Assembly (NCBI GenBank): GCA_963710315.1
Contig: CAVPZW010000005.1
Span: 62,001 to 126,000, forward strand
Direction: 5' to 3'
DNA length: 64,000 nt
From: Palsa-360 sp963710315
GTDB taxonomy: Bacteria; Acidobacteriota; Terriglobia; Acidiferrales; UBA7541
In this document: positions 16,777 to 24,724 of the stretch, piece after piece
Numbering within the stretch: the stretch's first letter is position 1
How the letters are laid out: each line of letters starts with the position of its first letter
Notes under the pieces: generated by a model
Seen by the model: the letters and a program-made list of their open reading frames with translations, nothing else
Databases searched by the model: none
Told to the model about the DNA's origin: nothing
Made by a program: the position numbers and the translations under genes

Positions 16777-17790
16777 TTATAGCGTGGCATCCGCAAGCGA
16801 CACCGTCTTTCCGGTGGCCTGCGCGCGCGTGGCAGCGAGTGCGATGCGCAGCGAGCCCATGGCGTCGTCAATGGTGATGGGCGGCTGGCGATCGTCGCGG
16901 AGATTGTTGACGAAATTTTGCAACTGCGTGGGGTAGGCGTCGCGGAAACGTTCCATGAAAAATGGCACGGTATCGTGCGCGACGTGATTCTTGGTCATTA
17001 CGAAGAGTGGCGTTTCGCGCAGGTAGCCGATTCGCAGCGTGCCCGTAGTGCCGAGGAGTTCGCCGAATATATCGTAGCCGTAGATGCCGCTGCGGCTCAG
17101 GTCCACGACGCCGATGCAGCCGCTCGCAAATCGAATGGTGACGATGGCGTTGTCGATATCGCCGACTTCGTTCAGCTCGGGATAGGCCAGCGTGCCGCCG
17201 ATGGCATTGACTGACTCAGCTTCGCCCATGTACCAGCGCGCCAGATCGAAATCGTGGATGCCCATGTCCATGATCATGCCGCCGCTACTTTTGGGATTGG
17301 CGTATTCCAGCGAAGGGCGGTAAGGATCGCGCGAAGATGATTTGAAAACGATCGCCTTGCCTATCACGCCTTCGTCTAGTTTTTTCTTGGCGGCGGCATA
17401 GCCCGCGTCAAAGCGGCGCATGAATCCCATTTGCAGAAAACCGTGGGTGCGCGCCACGGCGTCCTTCATCCTTTGCGTTTCGCTCAACGAGATTGCCGGG
17501 GGTTTTTCGCAAAACACGAATTTTCCGCGGTCCAGAGCGGCCACGGCGAGGTCGGTGTGGGTGTCAGTTGGGCTGACGATGATGGCTGCGTCGATCCCAG
17601 GATCGGCCAGCATCGCCAGAGGATCCATATACCAGCGCGGCACGTCCAGCTCACGCGCGGTTTCCTCCGCGAGTTTGGCGTCGGTGTCCGCCAAAGCCGC
17701 CAGCCGCACGCCTGTTACGCGCGCTGCCAGATCACGCGCATAGACGCGCCCAAGTCTGCCAAGCCCGATCAAGCCCACATTCAACTTCAT
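16777..17790 (-). CDS. Gfo/Idh/MocA-family oxidoreductase (inositol 2-dehydrogenase-like)
   Basis: A 337-residue NAD(P)-dependent sugar or cyclitol dehydrogenase. The N-terminal Rossmann fold starts VGLIGLGRLGRVYA. The substrate-binding Lys lies in the conserved EKPPAISL segment near residue 95-100 (FVFCEKPPA), and the catalytic region includes GGMIMDMGIHDFDLARWY with the conserved Asp/His. The overall pattern is like IolG-type myo-inositol dehydrogenase, but the substrate cannot be fixed from sequence. It lies on the strand opposite to the MmeI gene and is separated from the upstream MOSC gene by a palindromic repeat. Confidence 0.87.
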   Translation of the reverse strand: MKLNVGLIGLGRLGRVYARDLAARVTGVRLAALADTDAKLAEETARELDVPRWYMDPLAMLADPGIDAAIIVSPTDTHTDLAVAALDRGKFVFCEKPPAISLSETQRMKDAVARTHGFLQMGFMRRFDAGYAAAKKKLDEGVIGKAIVFKSSSRDPYRPSLEYANPKSSGGMIMDMGIHDFDLARWYMGEAESVNAIGGTLAYPELNEVGDIDNAIVTIRFASGCIGVVDLSRSGIYGYDIFGELLGTTGTLRIGYLRETPLFVMTKNHVAHDTVPFFMERFRDAYPTQLQNFVNNLRDDRQPPITIDDAMGSLRIALAATRAQATGKTVSLADATL

Positions 17791-17823
17791 CTCTTCCTCC
17801 TTGGAAGTTATCTTGCTGTTCGT

Positions 17824-17895
17824 GTAGCGCGGGCTTCAGCCTGCGGGGTTTGGTACTCTCAAGCACGAAACCCCGCAGGCTGAAGCCCGCGCTAC
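17824..17895. repeat. GGCTTCAGCC-type dispersed palindrome, copy 2
   Basis: Near-perfect inverted repeat. Left arm GTAGCGCGGGCTTCAGCCTG and right arm CAGGCTGAAGCCCGCGCTAC; the arms pair for about 28 bp. It ends exactly at the base before the MOSC stop codon and lies between two co-directional minus-strand genes. Confidence 0.92.
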
Positions 17896-18564
17896 TTAAC
17901 CCTGCCCACTGAGTTCCTCGCGCCACGATGGTGAGAGATATTCAATTTGGAGCGCGCGATTGCGCAATTCTTGCGAATCCGTTTCATCGAGGTGCAGGCG
18001 CAAGGCGTCCAACACGGTAACGCGGTTTATGTCCCTGTGCACAGGAATAATTTCATCGCCTGCGCCAACCTCTCCTTCGCGCAACACGCGCAGATAAAAT
18101 CCGGAGTAGTGGCTTGCCGTGAAACGCTTGACCATGTCGTCGCGGCCGAATTTCATGTTCAGTTTGAAGCAGGGAAGACGCGGCTGCGTGACCACCACCT
18201 CCGCCGAGCCGATCGCGAAGCGGTCTCCAATGCAGACGCCGCTTTCCAGCAAGCCGGACGTGGTGAGGTTCTCGCCGAAAGCGCCCCATGGAAGCTCCAC
18301 GCCCGGAAGCTGCTTTTTCCAGAACGGGTAGTGCTCGGAGGGGTAGGCGTACACGGCCTTATTCTGGCCGCCATGGACGGACAGGTCGGCCTGCCGGTCT
18401 CCCTCAAGATTCAGTTCCCGCATGCGCAGGCGCTTCTCGACGGCCGTTTTGAAGATGCCCGTGGAGACTTCCTCGCCGTTCAGCAAGACCGTGCGAGGCA
18501 CGCCAACTTGCACGGAAATCAATGCAGGGTTCACGGAAGTCCCCTTTTTTGGCGCGCTATGCAA
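17896..18564 (-). CDS. MOSC-domain protein (YiiM-like)
   Basis: A 222-residue MOSC-domain protein. MOSC proteins are related to the C-terminal domain of molybdenum cofactor sulfurase; YiiM of E. coli reduces N-hydroxylated substrates. Visible family features are GDRQADLSVHGGQNKAVYAY (residues about 56-75), GAFGENLTTSGL and the conserved Cys in QPRLPCFKLN near residue 135. A C-terminal alpha-helical extension (about 175-215) fits the YiiM subgroup. The N-terminal 10-12 residues may not be translated, since a GTG just before NPALISVQVG is also usable. A second MOSC gene lies at 59131. Confidence 0.88.
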   Translation of the reverse strand: MHSAPKKGTSVNPALISVQVGVPRTVLLNGEEVSTGIFKTAVEKRLRMRELNLEGDRQADLSVHGGQNKAVYAYPSEHYPFWKKQLPGVELPWGAFGENLTTSGLLESGVCIGDRFAIGSAEVVVTQPRLPCFKLNMKFGRDDMVKRFTASHYSGFYLRVLREGEVGAGDEIIPVHRDINRVTVLDALRLHLDETDSQELRNRALQIEYLSPSWREELSGQG

Positions 18565-18668
18565 CAGATCGCGACCGTTGAAGAAACAGTTTCAAATCAT
18601 ATTCGCCCTGGCCCGGCGAGCACAACCTGAACCAAAAGTTTTTCTTTCGGCGAATGTCGCCTTCCGCT

Positions 18669-18696
18669 TTGCCTAACGTCCCGGTTTGGCTATACT
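18669..18696 (+). promoter_or_regulatory. Candidate sigma-70-type promoter
   Basis: TTGCCT (18669-18674) and TATACT (18691-18696) are separated by 16 bases. It points toward the FAD oxidoreductase gene and would give a leader of about 200 nt. The 18565-18866 interval otherwise shows no convincing gene; I looked for a riboswitch in the leader and could not identify one. Confidence 0.5.
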
Positions 18697-18902
18697 GCTC
18701 TCTCAATTGTTTCGGCTTGGCGATGGGATATCCTTGGGGGCGCTAAGCATTTCGGATATTCCCTTCGCGCCGCGGGGGAAGCTCGGCGGCCATCCTTGGA
18801 CGTCAGCCCTCATAAATTAGTCCGAAGATTCGAAAATGGAAGCGCTTCCACGTCGATGCGCCATAGGCGCGCGATAGGGCGTGGCAGCGGGGGAAGGTCA
18901 CA

Positions 18903-20093
18903 CTGCAGCAAGGAATCAAAAAAGGGCCAGGCAACAAATCCGGACCGCAGGTCGCCGTAATCGGCGGTTCCGCTTCAGGTTTTTTCACTGCATCGCTTCT
19001 GGCTCGCGCCGGATGCGACGTGGAAGTGCTCGAACGGTCCGATCAGCTGGACCCCACGCCGCGCACGCTCATTGTGACCAGTCACATGCGCACCCTGCTC
19101 GGTAAGGTCGGCGAGGCAGCCGTCGTCAACGAAATCCGCAAATTTGAGTTGTTCACGGACGGGCGCACGGCCCAGGTTCCCCTGGATCGCCCCGATCTGA
19201 TTATTGAAAGATCTCGCCTGATTCGCGACCTGGCCGAGGACGCCAAGGGCCATGGCGCAAAAGTTTCTTTCGGCAATCGATTCCTGGGACTTCAAAGCAA
19301 TGGGACCGGATTGCGCGTAAGCGTTGAGCGCGCCCAGAACGCCGCTGCCGAAGAGTTGCATGCCGACGTGGTGGTTGGCGCGGATGGCGCGCAGTCGCGC
19401 GTTGCGCAGAGCGCCGGATGGCCCCGCCAGCCGACCGTGCCCCTTGTGCAGGCCGTTGTGAATGTGCCCGCAGACATGTCCGCCGACACAGTGCGAGTCT
19501 GGTTCGTGCCGGATGACACGCCATATTTTTACTGGCTGATCCCGGAATCGAAAGACCGTGCGGTGCTGGGTTTGATCGGCGAAGATGGCCAGGAAACCCG
19601 CCGCTGCCTGGAACGTTTCATGGAAAAGCGCGGGTTCACGCCGCTGGGATACCAAGGCGCGCGAATCCCTGTGTATGACCGGTGGACTCCGGTGGAGCGG
19701 CGCGTGGGAGCCGGACGCGTGTTTCTGGTGGGCGATGCCGCCGGGCAAGTGAAAGTATCCACGGTTGGCGGGATTGTTACCGGATTTCGCGGCGCCATCG
19801 GCGTCAGCGAATCCATCATGAATGGCGGAGAGAGCAGCGAGCTGCGTTCGCTGCGCAGGGAACTCGATCTTCACTTGCTCATCCGCAAAACGATTCACCA
19901 ATTCAAGCAGGTGGATTACAGCCGCCTGGTCGATCTCATGAACGATTCGACGCGCCGCTCGCTCAGCCAATACAACCGTGACGAAGCCTCGCGCGTCCTC
20001 TGGAACATTGCCCTGAGCCAGCCGCGCCTTCTGCTGCTCGCTCTGCGCGGCCTGCTCTCCGGCGGTTCCATCCTTCCCAAAAATCGCAGTTGA
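18903..20093 (+). CDS. FAD-dependent oxidoreductase (geranylgeranyl reductase/PHBH-like), start unresolved
   Basis: Flavoprotein with an N-terminal dinucleotide-binding strand reading VAVIGGSASGFFTASLLARA, ending in an acidic residue in EVLERSD as expected for FAD binding, and a second FAD motif RVFLVGDAAGQVKVSTVGG near residue 285-305. This is the class A flavin monooxygenase / geranylgeranyl reductase fold; the substrate is unknown. The first canonical start codon in frame (GTG 19020) would remove the FAD-binding motif. From the upstream stop at 18864 to 19020 there is no ATG, GTG or TTG in this frame. The start given here is the CTG at 18903, a placeholder; an ATC at 18915 just after AAGGA, or a frameshift at the A6 run 18918-18923, are alternatives. 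Confidence 0.75.
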   Translation: MQQGIKKGPGNKSGPQVAVIGGSASGFFTASLLARAGCDVEVLERSDQLDPTPRTLIVTSHMRTLLGKVGEAAVVNEIRKFELFTDGRTAQVPLDRPDLIIERSRLIRDLAEDAKGHGAKVSFGNRFLGLQSNGTGLRVSVERAQNAAAEELHADVVVGADGAQSRVAQSAGWPRQPTVPLVQAVVNVPADMSADTVRVWFVPDDTPYFYWLIPESKDRAVLGLIGEDGQETRRCLERFMEKRGFTPLGYQGARIPVYDRWTPVERRVGAGRVFLVGDAAGQVKVSTVGGIVTGFRGAIGVSESIMNGGESSELRSLRRELDLHLLIRKTIHQFKQVDYSRLVDLMNDSTRRSLSQYNRDEASRVLWNIALSQPRLLLLALRGLLSGGSILPKNRS

Positions 20094-20111
20094 TATTTTC
20101 CGCGGCTTAGG

Positions 20112-20192
20112 TAGGACAGGCTTCAGCCTGTCTTCTTTTGACTTCTTTTGGCGCAGCAAAATTCAAAACCAGACAGGCTCGAAGCCTGTCCT
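20112..20192. repeat. Palindromic repeat between convergent genes (AGGACAGGCTTCAGCCTGTC type)
   Basis: Arms AGGACAGGCTTCAGCCTGTC and the reverse-complement-like AGACAGGCTCGAAGCCTGTC flank a 38-base spacer. Each arm is itself a hairpin (GACAGGCT-TC-AGCCTGTC). It lies between the FAD oxidoreductase (+) and the hydroxyacid dehydrogenase (-). Confidence 0.88.
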
Positions 20193-20207
20193 GCGTGTGC
20201 CCACTTA

Positions 20208-21188
20208 TTATTTCTCCAGTTCGCGATTGACCAGTCCGTAGGGCATTTCGCCCCTGAGGCAAGCGAGAGCTTGCTCGATGGCGCGAAGTTGAAGCAGCGC
20301 GCGGGCTTGCTGGCTGAGCCATGCTGTGTGCGCCGTGACAATCATTTTGGGATGGCGCACCAGCGCGCTGCGGATAGCTGTCACGGCAGTTTCCGACTCC
20401 AGCACATCGAGACCCGCGCCGAAAATCTTCCCCGCATCGAGCGCGGCGAGAAGAGCGGCTTCATCGATCAGGCCGCCGCGCGCGGTGTTGATGATGGACG
20501 CGGTTTTCTTCATCTTGGCAAAGGCCGCTTCGCCGAGAAGATGATGCGTGGCGTCGTTGAGCGGCGCGTGCAGCGAAATAAAATCGGCGCGCGCCAGCAG
20601 GGCATCGAGCGAAACCAGTTCCGCGCCCATTTCCCGCGCGCGCGGCTCGCTCAAATAGGGATCGTGAATAATCACGCTCATCCCCAGCGCCTTTACTTTG
20701 CCGGCCAGCAGCGAGCCAATTCTCCCGCAGCCGATTAATCCGCAAGTCTGGCCGCGCAATCGCTGCAGCGGCGGCATTTTTGCTACCGCCCAGGTATCTT
20801 CCTTTGCGAGGGCGATCGCCGGAAGCATCTGGCGGCTGAGCATCATCAAAAGCGCCAGCGCGTGGTCGGAGACTTCATCCAGGCAATAATCCGGAACATT
20901 GGCCACCAGGATGCCGCGTTTGGTGGCCGCCGCAACGTCAACCGTGTCCACGCCAATTCCGTAGCGCACGATGATGCGGCAGCGCTGCATGGCGGAAATC
21001 GCGCGCGCGCCAATCGGTGCGCGCGCCGTCAGCACTCCGTCCGCGTCCTTGCAGAGGTCGGCCACTTGTTCTTCGGTGATGGCCTGCCCGGTCGTCAGCG
21101 TGCCGCCAGCTGCTTCCACCGCGCGCCTTTCCTGCTCGACGTCCGGGAAACGGTAATCGGTGATTACGATCTTCAAAAACCCCTCCAT
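20208..21188 (-). CDS. D-isomer-specific 2-hydroxyacid dehydrogenase (CtBP/SerA-like)
   Basis: NAD-dependent enzyme interconverting a 2-oxo acid and a D-2-hydroxy acid. The NAD-binding motif is GLIGCGRIGS in mid-protein. The catalytic triad is visible as Arg in NTARGGLID, Glu in DVLESE and His in TAHTAWLS; the AHTAW form resembles the CtBP-like subgroup. About 326 residues from ATG 21188; an ATG at 21203 is possible but falls inside a repeat element, and a TTG at 21176 has the best SD-like GGAGGGG. It diverges from the M24 peptidase gene. Confidence 0.87.
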   Translation of the reverse strand: MEGFLKIVITDYRFPDVEQERRAVEAAGGTLTTGQAITEEQVADLCKDADGVLTARAPIGARAISAMQRCRIIVRYGIGVDTVDVAAATKRGILVANVPDYCLDEVSDHALALLMMLSRQMLPAIALAKEDTWAVAKMPPLQRLRGQTCGLIGCGRIGSLLAGKVKALGMSVIIHDPYLSEPRAREMGAELVSLDALLARADFISLHAPLNDATHHLLGEAAFAKMKKTASIINTARGGLIDEAALLAALDAGKIFGAGLDVLESETAVTAIRSALVRHPKMIVTAHTAWLSQQARALLQLRAIEQALACLRGEMPYGLVNRELEK

Positions 21189-21199
21189 GAGTTTTTGTC

Positions 21200-21266
21200 G
21201 CATAGGCTTCAGCCTGTGGATTTCGGTCCTTGCAAGGACTAGACCTCACAGGCTGAAGCCTATGCC
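21200..21266. repeat. GGCTTCAGCC-type dispersed palindrome, copy 3
   Basis: Left arm GCATAGGCTTCAGCCTGTGG and right arm CACAGGCTGAAGCCTATGC, with the loop palindrome GTCCTTGCAAGGAC. It lies in the divergent interval between the hydroxyacid dehydrogenase and the M24 peptidase, so here it cannot be acting as a terminator for either. Confidence 0.9.
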
Positions 21267-21346
21267 ACTCAAGGCCAACAAATTTGACATGCTCTGAGTA
21301 ATAATGCTAATGCAAGTGTGCGTTTATTTTCGAGGAGGAACACCTA

Positions 21347-22555
21347 GTGTCCGACATTGGAATGATTCCAGTCGATTGGGAAGTGCGATTCGATCCGCAG
21401 CGCATGCTGCGCGAACGTTTGCAACGCGCCAAGGACGCGCTCAACAATTCCGATCTCGACGCGCTGTTTGTTTTTCGCACGGAAGATGCGCGCTACCTGA
21501 CAGGCTACCGCCATCATCTCGGCCCCGCATTCATTATGGGCAACGCCGTCACGGTGCTGTCGCGCAATCACGATCCGATCCTGTGGACGATGGACTATGA
21601 GCACTGCCGCTTGCGAATGCCCTGGCTCTCGCCGGATCAAGTGCGGCCGCGTGCAAACTTCCGCGAAAAAATCGGCATGAAACGCTGGGCGGAACAAGTG
21701 GAAGGCCTGGTCGGCTCCCTCTCGGGAAAACGTGTGGGCATCGATATCTGGGACATCAACATGGAAAATGCCATCCGCGAAGTTTTCCCGAAAACCGAAT
21801 TCGCGGACGGATATCAAAGCGTGCTGATGCGTGCCAAGGAAATAAAAACTCAAGACGAAATCATCTGCCTGAAAATCGCCAACGCAATCACCGAAGCCGC
21901 GCTGGACAAGGGAATTCGTGCACTGCGCCCCGGTATTAAGGAATGCGAAATTCTGGCCATCATCTGGGAATCCATGACCGCGATGGGCAGCGAGTGGACG
22001 CAATGCTCCAACATCATCTGCTCCGGCCCGTACACGGCTCCTTATCGCCGCTTTACTTCCGACCGCATCATTCGCAACGGCGATCTGGTCATCATGGACG
22101 TTGGCGCGGGATACAACGGCTACTGGGGCGACCTGACGCGCACATGGGTTTGCGGCAATGTGAAGCCCACGCCTGAGATGCGCGATCTGCATCAGAAGTG
22201 CTACAACGCGCTGTTCAACGCCGGAAGCAAAGTGCGCCCCGGCGCGACCAACGCCGAAGTGTTTGCGGCGGCCGACCCCTACGTGCTGGACAGCCTGGGC
22301 CATGGCTCCGGCGTCAATCCGTGGGAGGCGCCTTACTTCAGCCCCGCGTCAAAAGATGCGCCGGTTGTGCTCAAGGAAGGAATGGCGTTTAACCTCGAGC
22401 CCTACGCAGGGAAACCTGGCATCGGCGGCATTCGCCTCGAGAACGATCACATCGTCACGAAGGACGGCGTGGACATCTACACCACGTATCCCTTCGACGA
22501 ACGGCTCGTGAACGAGTTGCATCCTCTCGACACGACTACTGGACGCACGAGGTAA
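21347..22555 (+). CDS. M24-family metallopeptidase (Xaa-Pro dipeptidase/creatinase-like)
   Basis: A 402-residue pita-bread-fold enzyme with a creatinase-like N-terminal domain (about 1-160). The dinuclear metal ligands are visible: Asp in VIMDVGAGYNGYWGDLTRTW (two Asp), His in LGHGSGVNPWE, Glu in AFNLEPY and Glu in GIRLENDH. It could be a prolidase, a methionine aminopeptidase-like enzyme or an amide hydrolase such as creatinase; the sequence does not separate these. GTG start at 21347 is preceded by GAGGAGG. The SDR gene follows after 4 bp, so the two are surely co-transcribed. Confidence 0.88.
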   Translation: MSDIGMIPVDWEVRFDPQRMLRERLQRAKDALNNSDLDALFVFRTEDARYLTGYRHHLGPAFIMGNAVTVLSRNHDPILWTMDYEHCRLRMPWLSPDQVRPRANFREKIGMKRWAEQVEGLVGSLSGKRVGIDIWDINMENAIREVFPKTEFADGYQSVLMRAKEIKTQDEIICLKIANAITEAALDKGIRALRPGIKECEILAIIWESMTAMGSEWTQCSNIICSGPYTAPYRRFTSDRIIRNGDLVIMDVGAGYNGYWGDLTRTWVCGNVKPTPEMRDLHQKCYNALFNAGSKVRPGATNAEVFAAADPYVLDSLGHGSGVNPWEAPYFSPASKDAPVVLKEGMAFNLEPYAGKPGIGGIRLENDHIVTKDGVDIYTTYPFDERLVNELHPLDTTTGRTR

Positions 22556-22559
22556 CGCG

Positions 22560-23366
22560 TTGGAAATTTCTCGTGAGCACAAAAATGAAGATCTGCCTTC
22601 CTTCCGCCTCGATGGCCGGCTGGCCGTCATCACGGGAGCGAGCGATGGCATAGGGCGTACATTCGCTCTGGCCTATGCGCGCTCCGGGGCGGAAGTTGTT
22701 TTGGTGAGCCGAACGCAGGAAAAACTTGCGGAGGCGCAGCGCTCGGTGGAAGCCGTCGGGGGCCGCGCGCACATCATTCGCGCGGACGTCGGCAAGGTCG
22801 AGGACATTCGATCGATGGAGAAGGAAGTGTCCCGGCTCGTAAAGGGCCGGGATCTCTCCCTTGTGCTGGTCAACTGCGCGGGCTTTGGATTTACGAAAGC
22901 GGCGCTCGATACCACCGAAGAAGATTGGGACAACATTCTGGATGTCCATGCCAAGGGAACATTTTTCTGCTGCCAATTCATGGGCAAGATGATGATCGAG
23001 CGCGGCTACGGGAAAATTATCAATCTCAGCTCGACGTGGTCCGTGAGCACGGACGCCGGCAAGAGTGTTTACGGTATCGCCAAAGCCGGCGTTTCGTATC
23101 TCACCGCCGCGCTCTCTACCGAATGGGCTCCCCTCGGGGTGCGTGTCAACGCTATCGCGCCGACCTCCACGCTGACGGAAAGCACCAGCCGCACCTTCCG
23201 CGAAAACGAAGCGCGCGCGCAAAGGCTGCTCAGCCGCATCAAACTTGGGAGATTTGCAGAGCCTTCCGATCTGGTCGGCGCTGCTATCTTTCTGGCAAGC
23301 CCAGCCTCGGATTTTGTCAGCGGCCACACGCTGTTTGTCGATGGCGGCTGGCATGCCGCACTCTGA
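22560..23366 (+). CDS. Short-chain dehydrogenase/reductase
   Basis: A 268-residue classical SDR. The cofactor motif is TGASDGIG, followed by the NCAG structural motif (LVNCAGFG), the catalytic Ser in INLSSTWS and Tyr-x3-Lys as YGIAK. It has the C-terminal SDFVSGHTLFVDGGW typical of classical SDRs. The start is a TTG right after the M24 stop codon. The substrate is unknown; translational coupling to the M24 peptidase suggests a shared pathway. Confidence 0.88.
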   Translation: MEISREHKNEDLPSFRLDGRLAVITGASDGIGRTFALAYARSGAEVVLVSRTQEKLAEAQRSVEAVGGRAHIIRADVGKVEDIRSMEKEVSRLVKGRDLSLVLVNCAGFGFTKAALDTTEEDWDNILDVHAKGTFFCCQFMGKMMIERGYGKIINLSSTWSVSTDAGKSVYGIAKAGVSYLTAALSTEWAPLGVRVNAIAPTSTLTESTSRTFRENEARAQRLLSRIKLGRFAEPSDLVGAAIFLASPASDFVSGHTLFVDGGWHAAL

Positions 23367-23401
23367 CGCGTAGTCATAAACATTTGGAAACTGGCAGCAG
23401 T

Positions 23402-23432
23402 AAAAAGGCCAGGCTTAGAGCCCGGCCTTTTT
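23402..23432. terminator. Bidirectional rho-independent terminator
   Basis: Stem of AAAAAGGCC and GGCCTTTTT extended by GGCT/AGCC with one mismatch, a 3-base loop, an A-run on one side and a T-run on the other. It lies between the convergent SDR (+) and the propeller gene (-) and can serve both. Confidence 0.9.
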
Positions 23433-23501
23433 TGACTTCCAATGGTTAGGTTTTTCTCGGCGGCTTTGTGTTCAAGCAGGCACCGCCAAAACCGTTCGCT
23501 A

Positions 23502-24581
23502 CTACTTCACCAACTTAAATTTATCCACGCGCCGCCCGATATCGGTTTCAGCGACGTAAATATTTCCCTTGGAGTCGATATCCAGCGTGTGGCAATGCGT
23601 GAACTCGCCGAGTTGATGGCCGGGCCTGCCGAACCTGGTGATTTCGTTCCCTGTTTGATGATCGAGAATGTGCACAAGCTCGTTGCGGCCATCGGCCACG
23701 ATCATATATTTTTGGTCGGCGTCGCGTGAAAAGCGCAGCCACCATGCCGTGCCCCACGAATCCGGCGTTTCTTCCTTGTAGCCCTTGATCCAGATGTTCT
23801 TCTTGAAGTTGCCCATCTTGTCGAATACCTGGATGCGGTTGCCCTGGCGATCGCAAACATACACGAGGCCGGCTTTGTCCATTACCACGCAGTGCACCAC
23901 GCCCATGAACTTGCCGCCTTCGCCCGCTGTGGATTCCGCCGCCGTGGCCTGCTCGCCCCACTGGCGCAGGTATTTTCCATCCTTGTCGAAAACAACGATG
24001 CGGTGATCGCCATAGCCGTCGGCAATGTAGATGTCGCCGTTTGTGGGATCGACCGCGATATCCGCCGGCTTATTCAGCAGCGTCTTGCTGCGGTTCATGG
24101 CGATGCCCGTGATCAGGCCGGTGGAGCTATCGAAAAGTCCCTTGGTGCCGATCTGCAACAGCATCTTGCTGCCGTCATGATTGTATTTCTGCACCACGGC
24201 ATCGTCGTTTCCGGCCACATAGATGTTGTTATCTTTGTCCAGGATGCAGCCGTGGATGGAGGCCGGCGCGGTCTTGAAATCCCCAAAGCTATTGACCAGA
24301 TTGCCGTCGGAATCGTATTCCAGAACGGGAGACGCGGGCGTTCCCACCAGTTTTTCCTTGTCCTGCAAGTCGCCGCGGTTCACTTCGAAGATGTGATCCT
24401 GGGCATCGACGCAAATTCCGCCTGCACGCCCGGTGACCATCAGGCCAGGCAATGGCTTCGGCCACGTGGGATCAATCTCGTACTTGGGAACCTGAGCTTG
24501 CGCCGGAAAGCTTCCTACCAAAACAATTGCCAGGCCCACAAGAAGCCAGGCCTTGCTTCGAAATATTCTTTCGCTGGTCAT
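23502..24581 (-). CDS. Secreted NHL-repeat beta-propeller protein
   Basis: About 359 residues with a signal peptide (MTSERIFRSKAWLLVGLAIV, cleaved near AQA-QV) and then a six-bladed NHL-type propeller. Blade signatures recur: NIYVAGNDDAVVQKY, GDIYIADGYGDHRIVVFD, LVYVCDRQGNRIQVFD, and NIYVAETDIGRRVDKF. Enzymatic function is unknown; such proteins are frequent in Acidobacteriota. ATG 24581 is preceded by GGGAGA. It is followed on the same strand by the FAD/Fe-S dehydrogenase, with a repeat between. Confidence 0.85.
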   Translation of the reverse strand: MTSERIFRSKAWLLVGLAIVLVGSFPAQAQVPKYEIDPTWPKPLPGLMVTGRAGGICVDAQDHIFEVNRGDLQDKEKLVGTPASPVLEYDSDGNLVNSFGDFKTAPASIHGCILDKDNNIYVAGNDDAVVQKYNHDGSKMLLQIGTKGLFDSSTGLITGIAMNRSKTLLNKPADIAVDPTNGDIYIADGYGDHRIVVFDKDGKYLRQWGEQATAAESTAGEGGKFMGVVHCVVMDKAGLVYVCDRQGNRIQVFDKMGNFKKNIWIKGYKEETPDSWGTAWWLRFSRDADQKYMIVADGRNELVHILDHQTGNEITRFGRPGHQLGEFTHCHTLDIDSKGNIYVAETDIGRRVDKFKLVK

Positions 24582-24619
24582 TTGTCGTCTCCCTAGTGAA
24601 TTCGCCGCCGGATATTCGG

Positions 24620-24717
24620 TAGCACAGCCACTCCTGGCTGTGCGGGATTGCAAAATGCACGCGCGCGGTACATGACGGTAATCGCAAAAAATCGCACAGC
24701 CAGAAGTGGCTGTGCCA
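24620..24717. repeat. Inverted repeat with AGCACAGCCACTCCTGGCTG-type arms
   Basis: Left arm near 24620-24644, right arm near 24692-24717, imperfect, separated by about 45 bases; each arm forms its own small hairpin around CAGCCA/TGGCTG. A short relative, GGACAGCCAAGAGTGGCTGTCC, is at 33734. It lies between two co-directional minus-strand genes. Confidence 0.8.
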
Positions 24718-24724
24718 CGGAACC

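Noticed and set aside
18697..18900. Possible riboswitch in the leader before the FAD oxidoreductase
   Set aside because: I compared it with cobalamin, TPP and FMN consensus segments from memory and found no match; left as an unexplained leader.
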